A stretch of DNA of 64,000 nt from Pseudomonas mucoides (GTDB lineage: Bacteria; Pseudomonadota; Gammaproteobacteria; Pseudomonadales; Pseudomonadaceae): positions 248,001 to 312,000 of the forward strand of contig NZ_JACOPW010000004.1 of the NCBI RefSeq assembly GCF_015461845.1, in the 5' to 3' direction. Shown here piece by piece: positions 26,301-34,002 of the stretch. The notes beneath the pieces are model-generated. The model did no database searches. It saw only the letters and a list, made by a program, of their open reading frames with translations, and was not told where the DNA came from. The stretch's first letter is position 1. Every line of letters begins with the position of its first letter. Position numbers and translations under genes: made by a program.

Positions 26301-28116
26301 CGGATACATCGAACTCGATTCCCCTATATGGCCGGACTTCGTCTTCAAGCCTTTCAATAATCTTGAAGCGCTGAAGAATGCACTGGCCGCAAAGGGCATG
26401 AGACTCATGGGTTGGCCTGCTCAACCGTCCAAAGCGGTGGATACCGTTGAACAAGTCGCAACTCAGAACATAACTTCCGAGGCATCAGGGACAAGCGAGG
26501 TGCTCGAAAAGCTCATTCCGACTCTGCCTGATATCGAGCCACAGGCCTCGGTGCCGGAGCACTGGCAGAGTAATGAAATTCTGGAAAGCCAGGCCCTGCT
26601 GGCCACCGACGGAAAATTCAAGGGCATTTATTCACTGAACTCAAACCCGTCCACCGCGATCCTCATGAACGATCAGGCTTACTACGTTCGTTACGAAGCC
26701 GATATCAATGGCGGCGGCACATGGGCCATTATCGACCCGGCTACCCCCCATGCCTCCACGGGGTCAATGCCGGTGCGATTGAATGGCGAGGGCGAATGGG
26801 AGCTGGCGCCCAATGCCGGATTGAAGGGCGGCGGCAAAAACCTCAGCAAGCCTGTTCCCGGCCCCTCGAAGCCGACGAATCATGTCCGGCCAACGCCTGA
26901 TTTTTCCAGGCACTTGACGAGATACGACGCCCCCAATGGACGCTCGCTGAACTTCCTGGCTCTGGGAAAGCCCGAAACCCATATAAAAGTCGTTGCCGCA
27001 CCTGGCGGGGTCCTCAGAGGGGTTTCCCCCTATGAAGAGTATGTCGCCGGGCGTAGAGCGGTCCTGATCAGGGATGCCATCAGATTCCAGATCCCGAAGA
27101 ATTTTTTTGCCTCGTTACCGGCCCGCCCGATTCAGCCCGTCATCACGCCCTCCACGACCGTTACGGAGCTCATCGAGAAAGTATTCAACACTGCGCCCGG
27201 TCTGGTAATCGGTGAGAGTCAGGACCGCATTGCCAGCATGCGGTTCCTGATCGAAAACATGCCGACGCTGGCGAAGCAAGGCGTCAAGACGATCTACATG
27301 CATCGCCTGCTCAACGACTTCAATCAAGTCGACCTGAACGATTTCGCCGAAACCGGGGACATGCATGGGATGCTGGGGAAGTACCTGCAAAAACTGCCAG
27401 GCGATCCTGCGGGACAGTTCACCCCCCTCGAAGTCGTCAAGGCCGCCCAACAGAACGGCATTCGAATCCAGGCCACCGATTGCCTGGCCAGTTATCGCTA
27501 TACAGACTCGAATTTCCGCGCCATCTCACGGCAATCCGTCAGGACCTACCTCACCCATACCATCATGAAGGCCACACAAGCCCGCAATGGTGGCGGCAAA
27601 TGGGTGGTAATCACCGACCAGGAGAGTACCAACACGTTCAGGGGAATGGCCGGCATCAGCGAAACCGAGGGGGGTATCGGTCTACGCATCGAAGAAGTGG
27701 GCCCTGACCAGCGTCAGCACCTGGACATCGACCATGGCATCGAAGTCGGCCGTGAAGTTACAGAAATCGCGCCCCTGATGGGCGGTAATGTCGACACCCT
27801 GTATGCCGACATCAGCCTGCAGATTCCAACTCAGTTCATTCAGCGATCGCCCGAGCAAATCAATGAGCTGCTGTTCCGCCAAGGCATGTTCACCATTGAA
27901 AGTTCGGAGGACACGTTGACGCTGATTCATCGCAGCCGGACCAACCAGATTGTGCGAACGATGATTGCGCGAACGGCGGATGGCGGCTTTCTGATTAACC
28001 GTCCTGCCTGGACTGCCGTGCATCAGATCACCTACGCGAATCTGATCAACCTTGTCCACGCACTCAACCGCATGGGCCTGACCCTTGAAGGGCGCCTGCC
28101 CTCTGTAGTGGCCTGA
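23371..28116 (+). CDS. Large dermonecrotic-toxin-like protein with two tandem RRSP/TIKI-like effector modules
   Basis: 1581 residues with a good Shine-Dalgarno sequence (AAGGAG, 9 nt before ATG). Residues 1-330 resemble the dermonecrotic-toxin N-terminal domain of Pseudomonas effectors. A hydrophobic helical pair follows at about 357-392 (LGYLAAGLHVFGPLAVMGWP). A low-complexity acidic linker runs to 494. A module then occurs twice: 495-1060 and 1061-1581. Each copy contains (a) a unit with KFQGIYSLHSTPSTAI / KFKGIYSLNSNPSTAI and VRLN.(D/E)G.WEL; (b) a domain with LLIENMPTLAK / FLIENMPTLAK, resembling the membrane-targeted effector domain related to Vibrio RRSP; and (c) a C-terminal unit of about 100 residues. 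The His residues expected in (b) are missing in both copies. No secretion signal is visible. Base composition is lower in GC than in neighbouring genes. Confidence 0.8.
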   Translation: MPVDQNTEALPNAADKERLKTIAPVVVTACPGLKDEAHAVASEILNKHGITGMDPDEVWWHRFDNVSASSNTAFLSWEHAPKPCESLTLTQLVIQGYRVTDQDDALELNSNGGFYTEDANASIFNETNEVRMYPSKVLTDLWEMNLSERYLNKLNAFWATHLDDFRTLAKSNYLSKAVEARQNGQLQEEDFQTVVRAVVGGATWPITLATLQSQTASPADLRICALDVAGHVATDILRIVDRNGRQITYVPGAAQAFHVQPTATDMHWWILLQMNEEQPRTEFMTHFPLSVRKEVHDNITPLMNQLVGTWGKYDHHLINQKNITISGDPFTWQSRAVQSTMLEEADLTLVTHGQMRKQLWLGYLAAGLHVFGPLAVMGWPIALPVIGASIAAMGLNIDKAVNGKTAAQRKAGVIGAVLDGINALFNIPMLKEASVLEEVGASVDAAEAAEMASLRESDSAAESTVTEDPRELDSVESSRPQPEGSPLSPSEPVVVPEQWQCHESLESEMLSAQSGKFQGIYSLHSTPSTAIKMNDAAYYVRFEGDANGAGKWAIIDPENPDAFSGTFPVRLNADGQWELIPRTGLKGGMQSPPTSQLGEPSLPQDGAWAQEPGTYVKKLRTPRMREWALGGPDEFITVIEEEGQEVRTSRFAWHQRIARNRLIHDAEAYYEAHPPLPPVQTSSPPPFKTAAELFQTVSEQKSGLVLGQTPGSLAGRKLLIENMPTLAKLGFKRLYLQELLTNANQMDLDTFARTGEMPAELEDYLQKLDLKTGHDPEGKLTSLELVKAANAQHIRVQAVDCAITYNINGHVSLEPQQQMARSFFASEVIQLNEQAHGSANWVALVNRENMSSFRRYQGISEQVGAVSVRIDEVSPGLAEPITADSGAAVVYEDSADTPVYDLQEAPFEGSNTVTSSIKGDWRLQVENPWTYRSSTNLKALLPEPGMYTFQRSDSAVLLVYRNGNKQIEETIIKTMPGGYIELDSPIWPDFVFKPFNNLEALKNALAAKGMRLMGWPAQPSKAVDTVEQVATQNITSEASGTSEVLEKLIPTLPDIEPQASVPEHWQSNEILESQALLATDGKFKGIYSLNSNPSTAILMNDQAYYVRYEADINGGGTWAIIDPATPHASTGSMPVRLNGEGEWELAPNAGLKGGGKNLSKPVPGPSKPTNHVRPTPDFSRHLTRYDAPNGRSLNFLALGKPETHIKVVAAPGGVLRGVSPYEEYVAGRRAVLIRDAIRFQIPKNFFASLPARPIQPVITPSTTVTELIEKVFNTAPGLVIGESQDRIASMRFLIENMPTLAKQGVKTIYMHRLLNDFNQVDLNDFAETGDMHGMLGKYLQKLPGDPAGQFTPLEVVKAAQQNGIRIQATDCLASYRYTDSNFRAISRQSVRTYLTHTIMKATQARNGGGKWVVITDQESTNTFRGMAGISETEGGIGLRIEEVGPDQRQHLDIDHGIEVGREVTEIAPLMGGNVDTLYADISLQIPTQFIQRSPEQINELLFRQGMFTIESSEDTLTLIHRSRTNQIVRTMIARTADGGFLINRPAWTAVHQITYANLINLVHALNRMGLTLEGRLPSVVA

Positions 28117-28122
28117 TCGCAA

Positions 28123-28156
28123 AAAGGCCCCGTGAACTTGCGCTCACGGGGCCTTT
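28123..28156 (-). terminator. Bidirectional terminator between toxin gene and guaA
   Basis: A 13-bp perfect stem (AAAGGCCCCGTGA / TCACGGGGCCTTT) with an 8-nt loop. The minus-strand side ends in five T, so it mainly serves guaA; it can also stop plus-strand transcription from the toxin gene. Confidence 0.88.
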
Positions 28157-28188
28157 CAGGTGTTACGGACGATCAGTTTAAACCGGGA

Positions 28189-29766
28189 TCACTCCCACTC
28201 GATCGTCGCTGGTGGCTTGCTCGACACGTCATAGGTAACGCGGGAGATGCCTTCGATTTCGTTGATGATCCGGCCGCTGACGGTTTCCAGGAGTTCGTAA
28301 GGCAGGTGAGCCCAACGCGCAGTCATGAAGTCGATGGTTTCCACGGCACGCAGGGCCACGACCCAGGCGTAACGACGGCCATCGCCCACAACGCCAACCG
28401 ATTTCACTGGTTGGAACACCACGAACGCCTGGCTGACCTTGTGGTACCAGTCGGCTTTGCGCAGTTCTTCGATGAAGATGTGGTCGGCACGACGCAGCAG
28501 GTCGGCGTATTCCTTCTTCACTTCACCGAGGATGCGCACGCCCAGGCCCGGGCCCGGGAACGGGTGACGGTAGACCATGTCGTACGGCAGGCCCAGTTCC
28601 AGGCCCAGACGACGGACTTCGTCCTTGAACAGCTCGCGCAGGGGTTCAACCAGCTTGAGGTTCATTTCTTCCGGCAGGCCGCCCACGTTGTGGTGCGACT
28701 TGATCACGTGAGCCTTGCCGCTTTTGGCGCCAGCCGACTCGATCACATCCGGGTAGATGGTGCCTTGGGCGAGGTACTTGATGTTGTCCAGTTTGTTCGA
28801 CTGGGCATCGAAGACGTCGATGAAGGTACGGCCGATGATTTTGCGTTTCTTCTCTGGATCGCTTTCGCCAGCCAGGTTGTTCAGGAACTGGTCTTCGGCG
28901 TTGGCGCGGATCACCTTGACGCCCATGTTCTCGGCGAACATGGCCATCACTTGCTCACCTTCGTGCAGACGCAGCAGGCCGTTGTCGACGAAGACGCAGG
29001 TCAGTTGGTCGCCAATGGCTTTGTGCAGCAGTGCGGCAACCACCGAGGAGTCAACGCCACCGGACAAGCCGAGCAGTACGTTGTCGGTGCCGACCTGGGC
29101 GCGGATGTTGGCAATGGCGTCTTCAGCAATCTTCGAAGGCGTCCACAGGGCTTCGCAGCCGCAGATGTCGAGGATGAAGCGCGACAGGATGCGACCACCC
29201 TGCTTGGTGTGGGTCACTTCCGGGTGGAACTGCACGCCGTAGTAGCCGCGAGCATCGTTGAACATACCGGCGATCGGGCAGCTTGGCGTACTGGCCAGGA
29301 TGTGGAAGTCCTGCGGCATCTTGGTGACTTTGTCACCGTGGCTCATCCACACGTCGAGGCCAAACAGGCCGTCGGCGTCGATATGGTCTTCGATGCCGTC
29401 GAGCAGGCGGCTCTTGCCGACGACGTCAACGCGAGCGTAACCGAACTCACGCAATTCGGAACCTTCGACCTTGCCACCCAGCTGTTCAGCCATGGTCTGC
29501 ATGCCGTAGCAGATACCGAAGACCGGTACGCCCAGGTCAAACACCGCTTGCGGGCAGCGCGGGCTGTCAGCGACGTGCACGGACTCGGGGCCGCCGGCGA
29601 GAATGACGCCTTTTGGAGCGAATTCGCGGATCGCTTCGTCGTCCATGTCGAACGGATGCAGTTCGCAGTACACGCCGATTTCACGCACACGGCGGGCAAT
29701 CAGCTGGGTGTACTGGGAACCGAAGTCGAGGATCAGGATGCGGTGGGCGTGAATGTCGAGGGCCAT
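28189..29766 (-). CDS. guaA: GMP synthase (glutamine-hydrolysing)
   Basis: 525 residues, the usual length. The N-terminal class I glutamine amidotransferase domain has the nucleophile Cys in VFGICYGMQTMAEQLGG and the His-Glu pair in GVQFHPEVTHT. The ATP-pyrophosphatase domain has the P-loop LLGLSGGVDSSVVAALLH. The C-terminal dimerisation domain ends with the invariant SKPPATIEWE. The enzyme converts XMP to GMP. It follows guaB by about 100 bp in the usual guaBA order. Confidence 0.98.
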   Translation of the reverse strand: MALDIHAHRILILDFGSQYTQLIARRVREIGVYCELHPFDMDDEAIREFAPKGVILAGGPESVHVADSPRCPQAVFDLGVPVFGICYGMQTMAEQLGGKVEGSELREFGYARVDVVGKSRLLDGIEDHIDADGLFGLDVWMSHGDKVTKMPQDFHILASTPSCPIAGMFNDARGYYGVQFHPEVTHTKQGGRILSRFILDICGCEALWTPSKIAEDAIANIRAQVGTDNVLLGLSGGVDSSVVAALLHKAIGDQLTCVFVDNGLLRLHEGEQVMAMFAENMGVKVIRANAEDQFLNNLAGESDPEKKRKIIGRTFIDVFDAQSNKLDNIKYLAQGTIYPDVIESAGAKSGKAHVIKSHHNVGGLPEEMNLKLVEPLRELFKDEVRRLGLELGLPYDMVYRHPFPGPGLGVRILGEVKKEYADLLRRADHIFIEELRKADWYHKVSQAFVVFQPVKSVGVVGDGRRYAWVVALRAVETIDFMTARWAHLPYELLETVSGRIINEIEGISRVTYDVSSKPPATIEWE

Positions 29767-29817
29767 GATTCAGTCTCGTCTAAGTAATTCAGAAACAGTC
29801 GTGATTCAGAAACAACT

Positions 29818-29840
29818 CGGGGCTGAATAAAACAGCCCCG
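29818..29840 (-). promoter_or_regulatory. Hairpin between guaB and guaA
   Basis: CGGGGCTG and CAGCCCCG form an 8-bp stem with a 7-nt loop. There is no strong T-tract on the minus strand (TTATTCAG lies within the loop and arm). It may be an attenuating or processing hairpin within the guaBA transcript. Confidence 0.5.
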
Positions 29841-29865
29841 GTTACTTAACTTTTTGCTTGAAGCC

Positions 29866-31335
29866 TCAACCTACGCGGTAGTTTGGCGCTTCTTTGGTGA
29901 TTTGTACGTCGTGAACGTGGGACTCGGCCATGCCAGCACCGGTGATCCGCACGAACTCAGGCTTGGTGCGCATTTCTTCGATGTCGGCACTGCCGGTGTA
30001 GCCCATCGAGGAGCGCAGGCCGCCCATCAGTTGATGGATGATGGCGCTCAGGGTGCCCTTGTAAGGAACACGCCCTTCGATGCCTTCCGGAACCAGTTTC
30101 TCGGCGCCTGCCGAGGAGTCCTGGAAGTAACGGTCGGAGGAACCTTGAGCCTGGGACATGGCGCCCAGCGAACCCATGCCACGGTAAGCCTTGTACGAAC
30201 GACCCTGGAACAGTTCGATCTCGCCCGGCGCTTCTTCAGTACCGGCGAACATCGAGCCCATCATCACGCAGGAAGCACCGGCAACGATGGCCTTGGACAG
30301 GTCACCGGAGAAACGGATGCCGCCGTCGGCGATCAACGGAACGCCAGTGCCTTCAAGGGCAGCGGCGACGTTGGCGATGGCACTGATTTGCGGAACGCCG
30401 ACACCGGCGACGATACGGGTGGTGCAGATCGAGCCAGGGCCGATACCGACCTTGACGGCGTCAGCGCCGGCTTCGGCCAGGGCCTTGGCGGCAGCGCCGG
30501 TGGCGATGTTGCCGCCGATGACCTGCACTTCAGGGAAATTCTGTTTGACCCAGCGAACGCGGTCGATCACGCCTTTGGAGTGACCGTGAGCGGTGTCGAC
30601 CACCACCACGTCAACGCCGGCATTGACCAGGGCTGCGACGCGATCACCGGTGTCTTTACCGGTACCGACTGCAGCGCCTACACGCAGACGACCTTGATCG
30701 TCCTTGCTGGCCAGTGGGTAAGCCTTGGCTTTTTCGATGTCGTTGACGGTCATCATGCCTTTGAGGGCGAATTTGTCGTCGACGATCAGTACGCGTTCGA
30801 TGCGGTGCTTGTGCAACAACTCGCGAACGTCGTTCTTGTCCGCGCCTTCCTTGACCGTGACCAGACGCTCTTTAGGCGTCATCACTTCACGGACGGAGAC
30901 GTCCAAGCGGTTCTCGAAGCGCACGTCACGGGAAGTGACGATGCCGACCAGGTCGCCATTGTGCAGTACCGGAACGCCGGAGATGTTGTGCATGCGGGTC
31001 AGTTCGAACAGTTCACGAACCGTGGCGTCAGCCTCGATAGTGATCGGGTCCTTGACCACGCCGGCTTCGTAACGCTTGACCTTACGCACTTCGGCAGCTT
31101 GCTGCTCGATGGTCATGTTCTTGTGGATGATACCGATGCCACCTTCCTGAGCCATGGCGATTGCCAGACGGGCTTCAGTAACGGTGTCCATGGCGGCAGA
31201 AACCAGAGGAATGTTCAGCTCGATGCCACGGGTTAGGCGGGTCTTGAGACTGACTTCGTTAGGAAGTACCTCGGAATAACCGGGCACTAGGAGAATGTCG
31301 TCGAATGTCAGAGCTTCTTGGCTGATACGCAGCAT
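29866..31335 (-). CDS. guaB: IMP dehydrogenase
   Basis: 489 residues from the ATG at 31335 (MLRISQEALTFDDILLVPGYS), the standard length. The catalytic barrel is interrupted by two CBS domains (about residues 95-205: ITIEADATVRELFELTRMHN ... LVTVKEGADKNDVRELLHKH). The active-site loop IGPGSICTTRIVAGVG carries the catalytic Cys, and the mobile flap has AYRGMGSLGAMSQ. GuaB oxidises IMP to XMP, the committed step to GMP. The longer frame to 31386 runs through the promoter and is rejected. Confidence 0.98.
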   Translation of the reverse strand: MLRISQEALTFDDILLVPGYSEVLPNEVSLKTRLTRGIELNIPLVSAAMDTVTEARLAIAMAQEGGIGIIHKNMTIEQQAAEVRKVKRYEAGVVKDPITIEADATVRELFELTRMHNISGVPVLHNGDLVGIVTSRDVRFENRLDVSVREVMTPKERLVTVKEGADKNDVRELLHKHRIERVLIVDDKFALKGMMTVNDIEKAKAYPLASKDDQGRLRVGAAVGTGKDTGDRVAALVNAGVDVVVVDTAHGHSKGVIDRVRWVKQNFPEVQVIGGNIATGAAAKALAEAGADAVKVGIGPGSICTTRIVAGVGVPQISAIANVAAALEGTGVPLIADGGIRFSGDLSKAIVAGASCVMMGSMFAGTEEAPGEIELFQGRSYKAYRGMGSLGAMSQAQGSSDRYFQDSSAGAEKLVPEGIEGRVPYKGTLSAIIHQLMGGLRSSMGYTGSADIEEMRTKPEFVRITGAGMAESHVHDVQITKEAPNYRVG

Positions 31336-31371
31336 CGCGGGGGCTCCCGAGCGGGAAAATGGAAGCGCGCC

Positions 31372-31400
31372 ATTATAGTCAGACACCCCCTCGGGTTCAA
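31372..31400 (-). promoter_or_regulatory. Sigma-70 promoter of guaBA
   Basis: On the minus strand: TTGAAC (31400-31395), 17-bp spacer, TATAAT (31377-31372), a near-consensus promoter 37 bp before the guaB ATG. Confidence 0.8.
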
Positions 31401-31452
31401 TGTAAAACTCTGTCTATTATTAGCATTACTGATATACGGGATTTCTCGCGGC

Positions 31453-32001
31453 CTACAATTCAACTTTGACCCAACTCACCGGCTGATCCAGCCAATCGGC
31501 AAATTCGTCGATAAAGCTCTGCTTGAACCCGGCTTCTGCCCAGTTATTGAAGATGAATCCGAGGTTGGAAAAACCGCACTCCTGCAGGAACAGAAACCCG
31601 TTGATGTCATCTTCATGCCCGCATTCTGGACAGGTGAAGTTGTCGGTGCGGCCGGGCATCCAGTCTTCCAGGCTTTCGAACAGCGCTTCGCCGACTTCCT
31701 TGCGGCATTCGGCGCAGCCCGCCTCGCTCAGGAAACCTTTGGCCGGCGTGTAGATGCAGCGCTTGGTGATGATCTCCAGACCATTGATTGGCTCGCCAAA
31801 TGGCAGCGCTTCGGGGTGCAGGACCACGGCGCGGGCACCGTCGGCGATGGCGTGTCCCATGCGATTGCCGGTGCGGCCGCACGTCGTGAGCTCTTCCTTG
31901 ATGATGTTTTTGCGCACCAGCCACCGCACGACCGCCCGGGCCCGGGGTTCGTGCACTGGCAGCGTGGAGATTTTCGGGACGATGATGCTTTGGGAGTTCA
32001 T
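31453..32001 (-). CDS. Conserved hypothetical protein with zinc-ribbon-like Cys pairs
   Basis: 182 residues from the ATG at 32001 (AGGG nearby); an upstream GTG at 32031 would add ten residues. I do not recognise a characterised family. Visible features are TTCGRTGNRMGHAIADGARA, the Cys pairs GCAECRKEVG and FTCPECGHEDD that could bind one zinc ion, and a C-terminal region with many aromatic residues (GFIFNNWAEAGFKQSFIDEF). There is no signal peptide or membrane helix, so it is probably cytosolic. It lies between guaB and a REPIN and appears to be a single-gene unit. Confidence 0.65.
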   Translation of the reverse strand: MNSQSIIVPKISTLPVHEPRARAVVRWLVRKNIIKEELTTCGRTGNRMGHAIADGARAVVLHPEALPFGEPINGLEIITKRCIYTPAKGFLSEAGCAECRKEVGEALFESLEDWMPGRTDNFTCPECGHEDDINGFLFLQECGFSNLGFIFNNWAEAGFKQSFIDEFADWLDQPVSWVKVEL

Positions 32002-32034
32002 GGCACAGCCCTGCAAATACTGAATATTCACCCT

Positions 32035-32124
32035 TGTAGGAGTGAGCCTGCTCGCGATAGCGGTTTAACATTCAATAATGTTGTCGACTGATACACCGCT
32101 ATCGCGAGCAGGCTCACTCCTACA
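32035..32124. repeat. REPIN with perfect 29-bp arms
   Basis: TGTAGGAGTGAGCCTGCTCG followed by CGATAGCGG at 32035-32063 is matched without error by the inverted arm at 32096-32124. The perfect identity suggests recent mobility or conversion. Confidence 0.82.
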
Positions 32125-32163
32125 GGATTTTCGGGCGGCAGCTTAATCCCTGACATGCTCAGG

Positions 32164-32931
32164 TCAAGTGCTCAAGTAACGTCCGATCAAGGCAATCCCG
32201 CTGGCCAGTACCAACCAGGTCACCAGTCGCACAAACGCTTCGCGCGATAACCTCATGGTCAATCGCCGCCCGATCCATAGCCCCAAGGCCATGGCCGGCA
32301 ACAAACACAACGCCAATACCAACAAGGGTAGCTCGGCGTACACACCTGCGACGGCAAACAGGCTCAAGCGCACCACCGTGCTGCAACTGATCAGCGCACT
32401 CTGGGTTGCGCGGGCCGCCTCTTTGGGCAATCGGCTGTTCAAATAGATCGCATATAAGAAGCCGCCACTGCCAAACAACGCCCCGAACATCCCGCCCACC
32501 GCGCCCATCGGCACCGCCCACGCGGCGGATAACTGTGTCGGACGGGTTTTGACCCACAGGCTGTAAATCGCATAAGCACTGATAAATAGCCCCATCAGCA
32601 GCAGCAAAACGTCGGATTTCAGGTTCAGCAGAAAGATCACCCCCAGTGTGCACCCCACCGCCATGCACGGTAGCAACCGCAGCAACTCGGGTTTCGCCAC
32701 ATCACGCCGCGAGGGCAGCAGATTGCCTAACGCCGCGACAAAATCCAGCAGCACCAGCAATGGCACGATCTTCGACAACGGCATGAACAAAATCAGAATC
32801 GGCCCCGCCACCAGCGCGGTGCCGAAACCGGCTATGCCGAACACGATATAAGCCAGAGCGATGCCCAGCCCGATGATCAGCCAATCCGTTGTGCCGAAGG
32901 GCCATTGGTGCAACATCTCAAACAGGTTCAT
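32164..32931 (-). CDS. TauE/SafE-family anion exporter-like membrane protein
   Basis: 255 residues from the ATG at 32931; a GTG at 32937 is also in frame. About eight hydrophobic segments are visible. The N-terminal half has the family motif IVFGIAGFGTALVAGP and the C-terminal half the related AVGGMFGALFGSGGFLYAIYL, the internal duplication typical of TauE/SafE (DUF81) permeases. Members export sulfite, sulfoacetate and other small anions; the substrate cannot be read from sequence. It is divergent from a LysR regulator that probably controls it. Confidence 0.85.
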   Translation of the reverse strand: MNLFEMLHQWPFGTTDWLIIGLGIALAYIVFGIAGFGTALVAGPILILFMPLSKIVPLLVLLDFVAALGNLLPSRRDVAKPELLRLLPCMAVGCTLGVIFLLNLKSDVLLLLMGLFISAYAIYSLWVKTRPTQLSAAWAVPMGAVGGMFGALFGSGGFLYAIYLNSRLPKEAARATQSALISCSTVVRLSLFAVAGVYAELPLLVLALCLLPAMALGLWIGRRLTMRLSREAFVRLVTWLVLASGIALIGRYLST

Positions 32932-33031
32932 CTGCACGCCTTCATTAATTACCTGTGATGACTTTAGCCAGCGCCGAGTCTTGCGACTAATATCTTCAAA
33001 GTCGCCCTCTCATCTCAAAAAGGCATGCCTC

Positions 33032-33961
33032 GTGCTTTCAACCCGTCAATTGCGTTACTTCGTGGAAATCGCCGAGTGCGGGAGCTTCAGTGCAGCCGCT
33101 GAGCGTTTGTTTGTCGCGCAGTCAGCCTTGAGCCGGCAGATCAAGGACATGGAAACCCGTCTGCAAACCCCCTTGTTCGAACGCACTGCACGTCTGCCCC
33201 GGCTGACGGCGGCCGGTGAAGCCTTCCTGCCCAGGGCCAGAAACCTGCTGATCGAATTGACCAAGGCCAGTGAGATGACTACCCAGGTCGGAAATGGAGA
33301 ACTCGGCACCTTGCGTCTTAGCCACTCAAGCACCGTGCCCATGAGTGGCCGCCTGCTGCGAGGCATCAGCGGCTATCTGAGCCAGCATGTCGGCGTGTCC
33401 ATGGAGATCGCCAAGCTGTCTTCCGAAGCGCAACTTGAAGCGTTGGCCGACAGTCAGCTGGATGTCGGACTGCTGCGGCTGCCGGTATTGCGCCAATGTG
33501 AAGGCGTGCAGATTGTTCCGTTGTACAGCGAACGCTTGCTGCTGGCCGTTCCCCCCAATCATCGACTGGCCGTGGATAACTCCGCTCAGGGCATCGATCT
33601 GGCGCAACTGAAGGATGAAGCCTTTATCTCCATTCCTCATCCCCAGCGCGGCGGCCTGAGTTATCTATCCGCCGAGCTGTGCATGCGTCAGGGTTTCTTC
33701 CCGAGAGCGGCCCGAGTGGTGTCGCGCAAAACCACACAACTGCAATTGATTCAGGCCGGGTTCGGCATCGCCCTGCTGCCGGAATCGATGCGGGACATTG
33801 CGCCATCTGACATTCACTTCCTGCCCCTGGCAGACCCGGATTGCCTCAGCACCGTCGCCCTCGCCTGCCGGCAGAATCCCACGACGCTGGTTCAACACTT
33901 CATCAATGTCTGCACAGATCATTGTGGGAGCGAGCCTGCTCCCACAGGGGATTTGCGCTGA
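33032..33961 (+). CDS. LysR-family transcriptional regulator
   Basis: 309 residues from the GTG at 33032 (AAAAAGG upstream). The N-terminal winged helix-turn-helix is typical: STRQLRYFVEIAECGSFSAA then RLFVAQSALSRQIKDMETRL. An effector-binding periplasmic-binding-like domain follows (LRLSHSSTVPMSGRLLRGIS ... IQAGFGIALLPESM). It is divergent from the TauE-like gene and separated by about 100 bp, the usual LysR arrangement. The last dozen residues (CGSEPAPTGDLR) are encoded by a REP palindrome, so the original C-terminus has probably been replaced. Confidence 0.88.
   Translation: MLSTRQLRYFVEIAECGSFSAAAERLFVAQSALSRQIKDMETRLQTPLFERTARLPRLTAAGEAFLPRARNLLIELTKASEMTTQVGNGELGTLRLSHSSTVPMSGRLLRGISGYLSQHVGVSMEIAKLSSEAQLEALADSQLDVGLLRLPVLRQCEGVQIVPLYSERLLLAVPPNHRLAVDNSAQGIDLAQLKDEAFISIPHPQRGGLSYLSAELCMRQGFFPRAARVVSRKTTQLQLIQAGFGIALLPESMRDIAPSDIHFLPLADPDCLSTVALACRQNPTTLVQHFINVCTDHCGSEPAPTGDLR
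33923..33946. repeat. Single REP inside the 3' end of the LysR gene
   Basis: TGTGGGAGCGAG / CCTGCTCCCACA palindrome, read through by the LysR frame before its TGA at 33959. Confidence 0.75.
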
Positions 33962-34002
33962 CTCATGGAGATTCGAAGTCGAATGCCTTTAAACTGCGCC
34001 CC

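Noticed and set aside
28132..29787. Plus-strand open frame opposite guaA
   Set aside because: Overlaps the bidirectional terminator and shows no protein motif.
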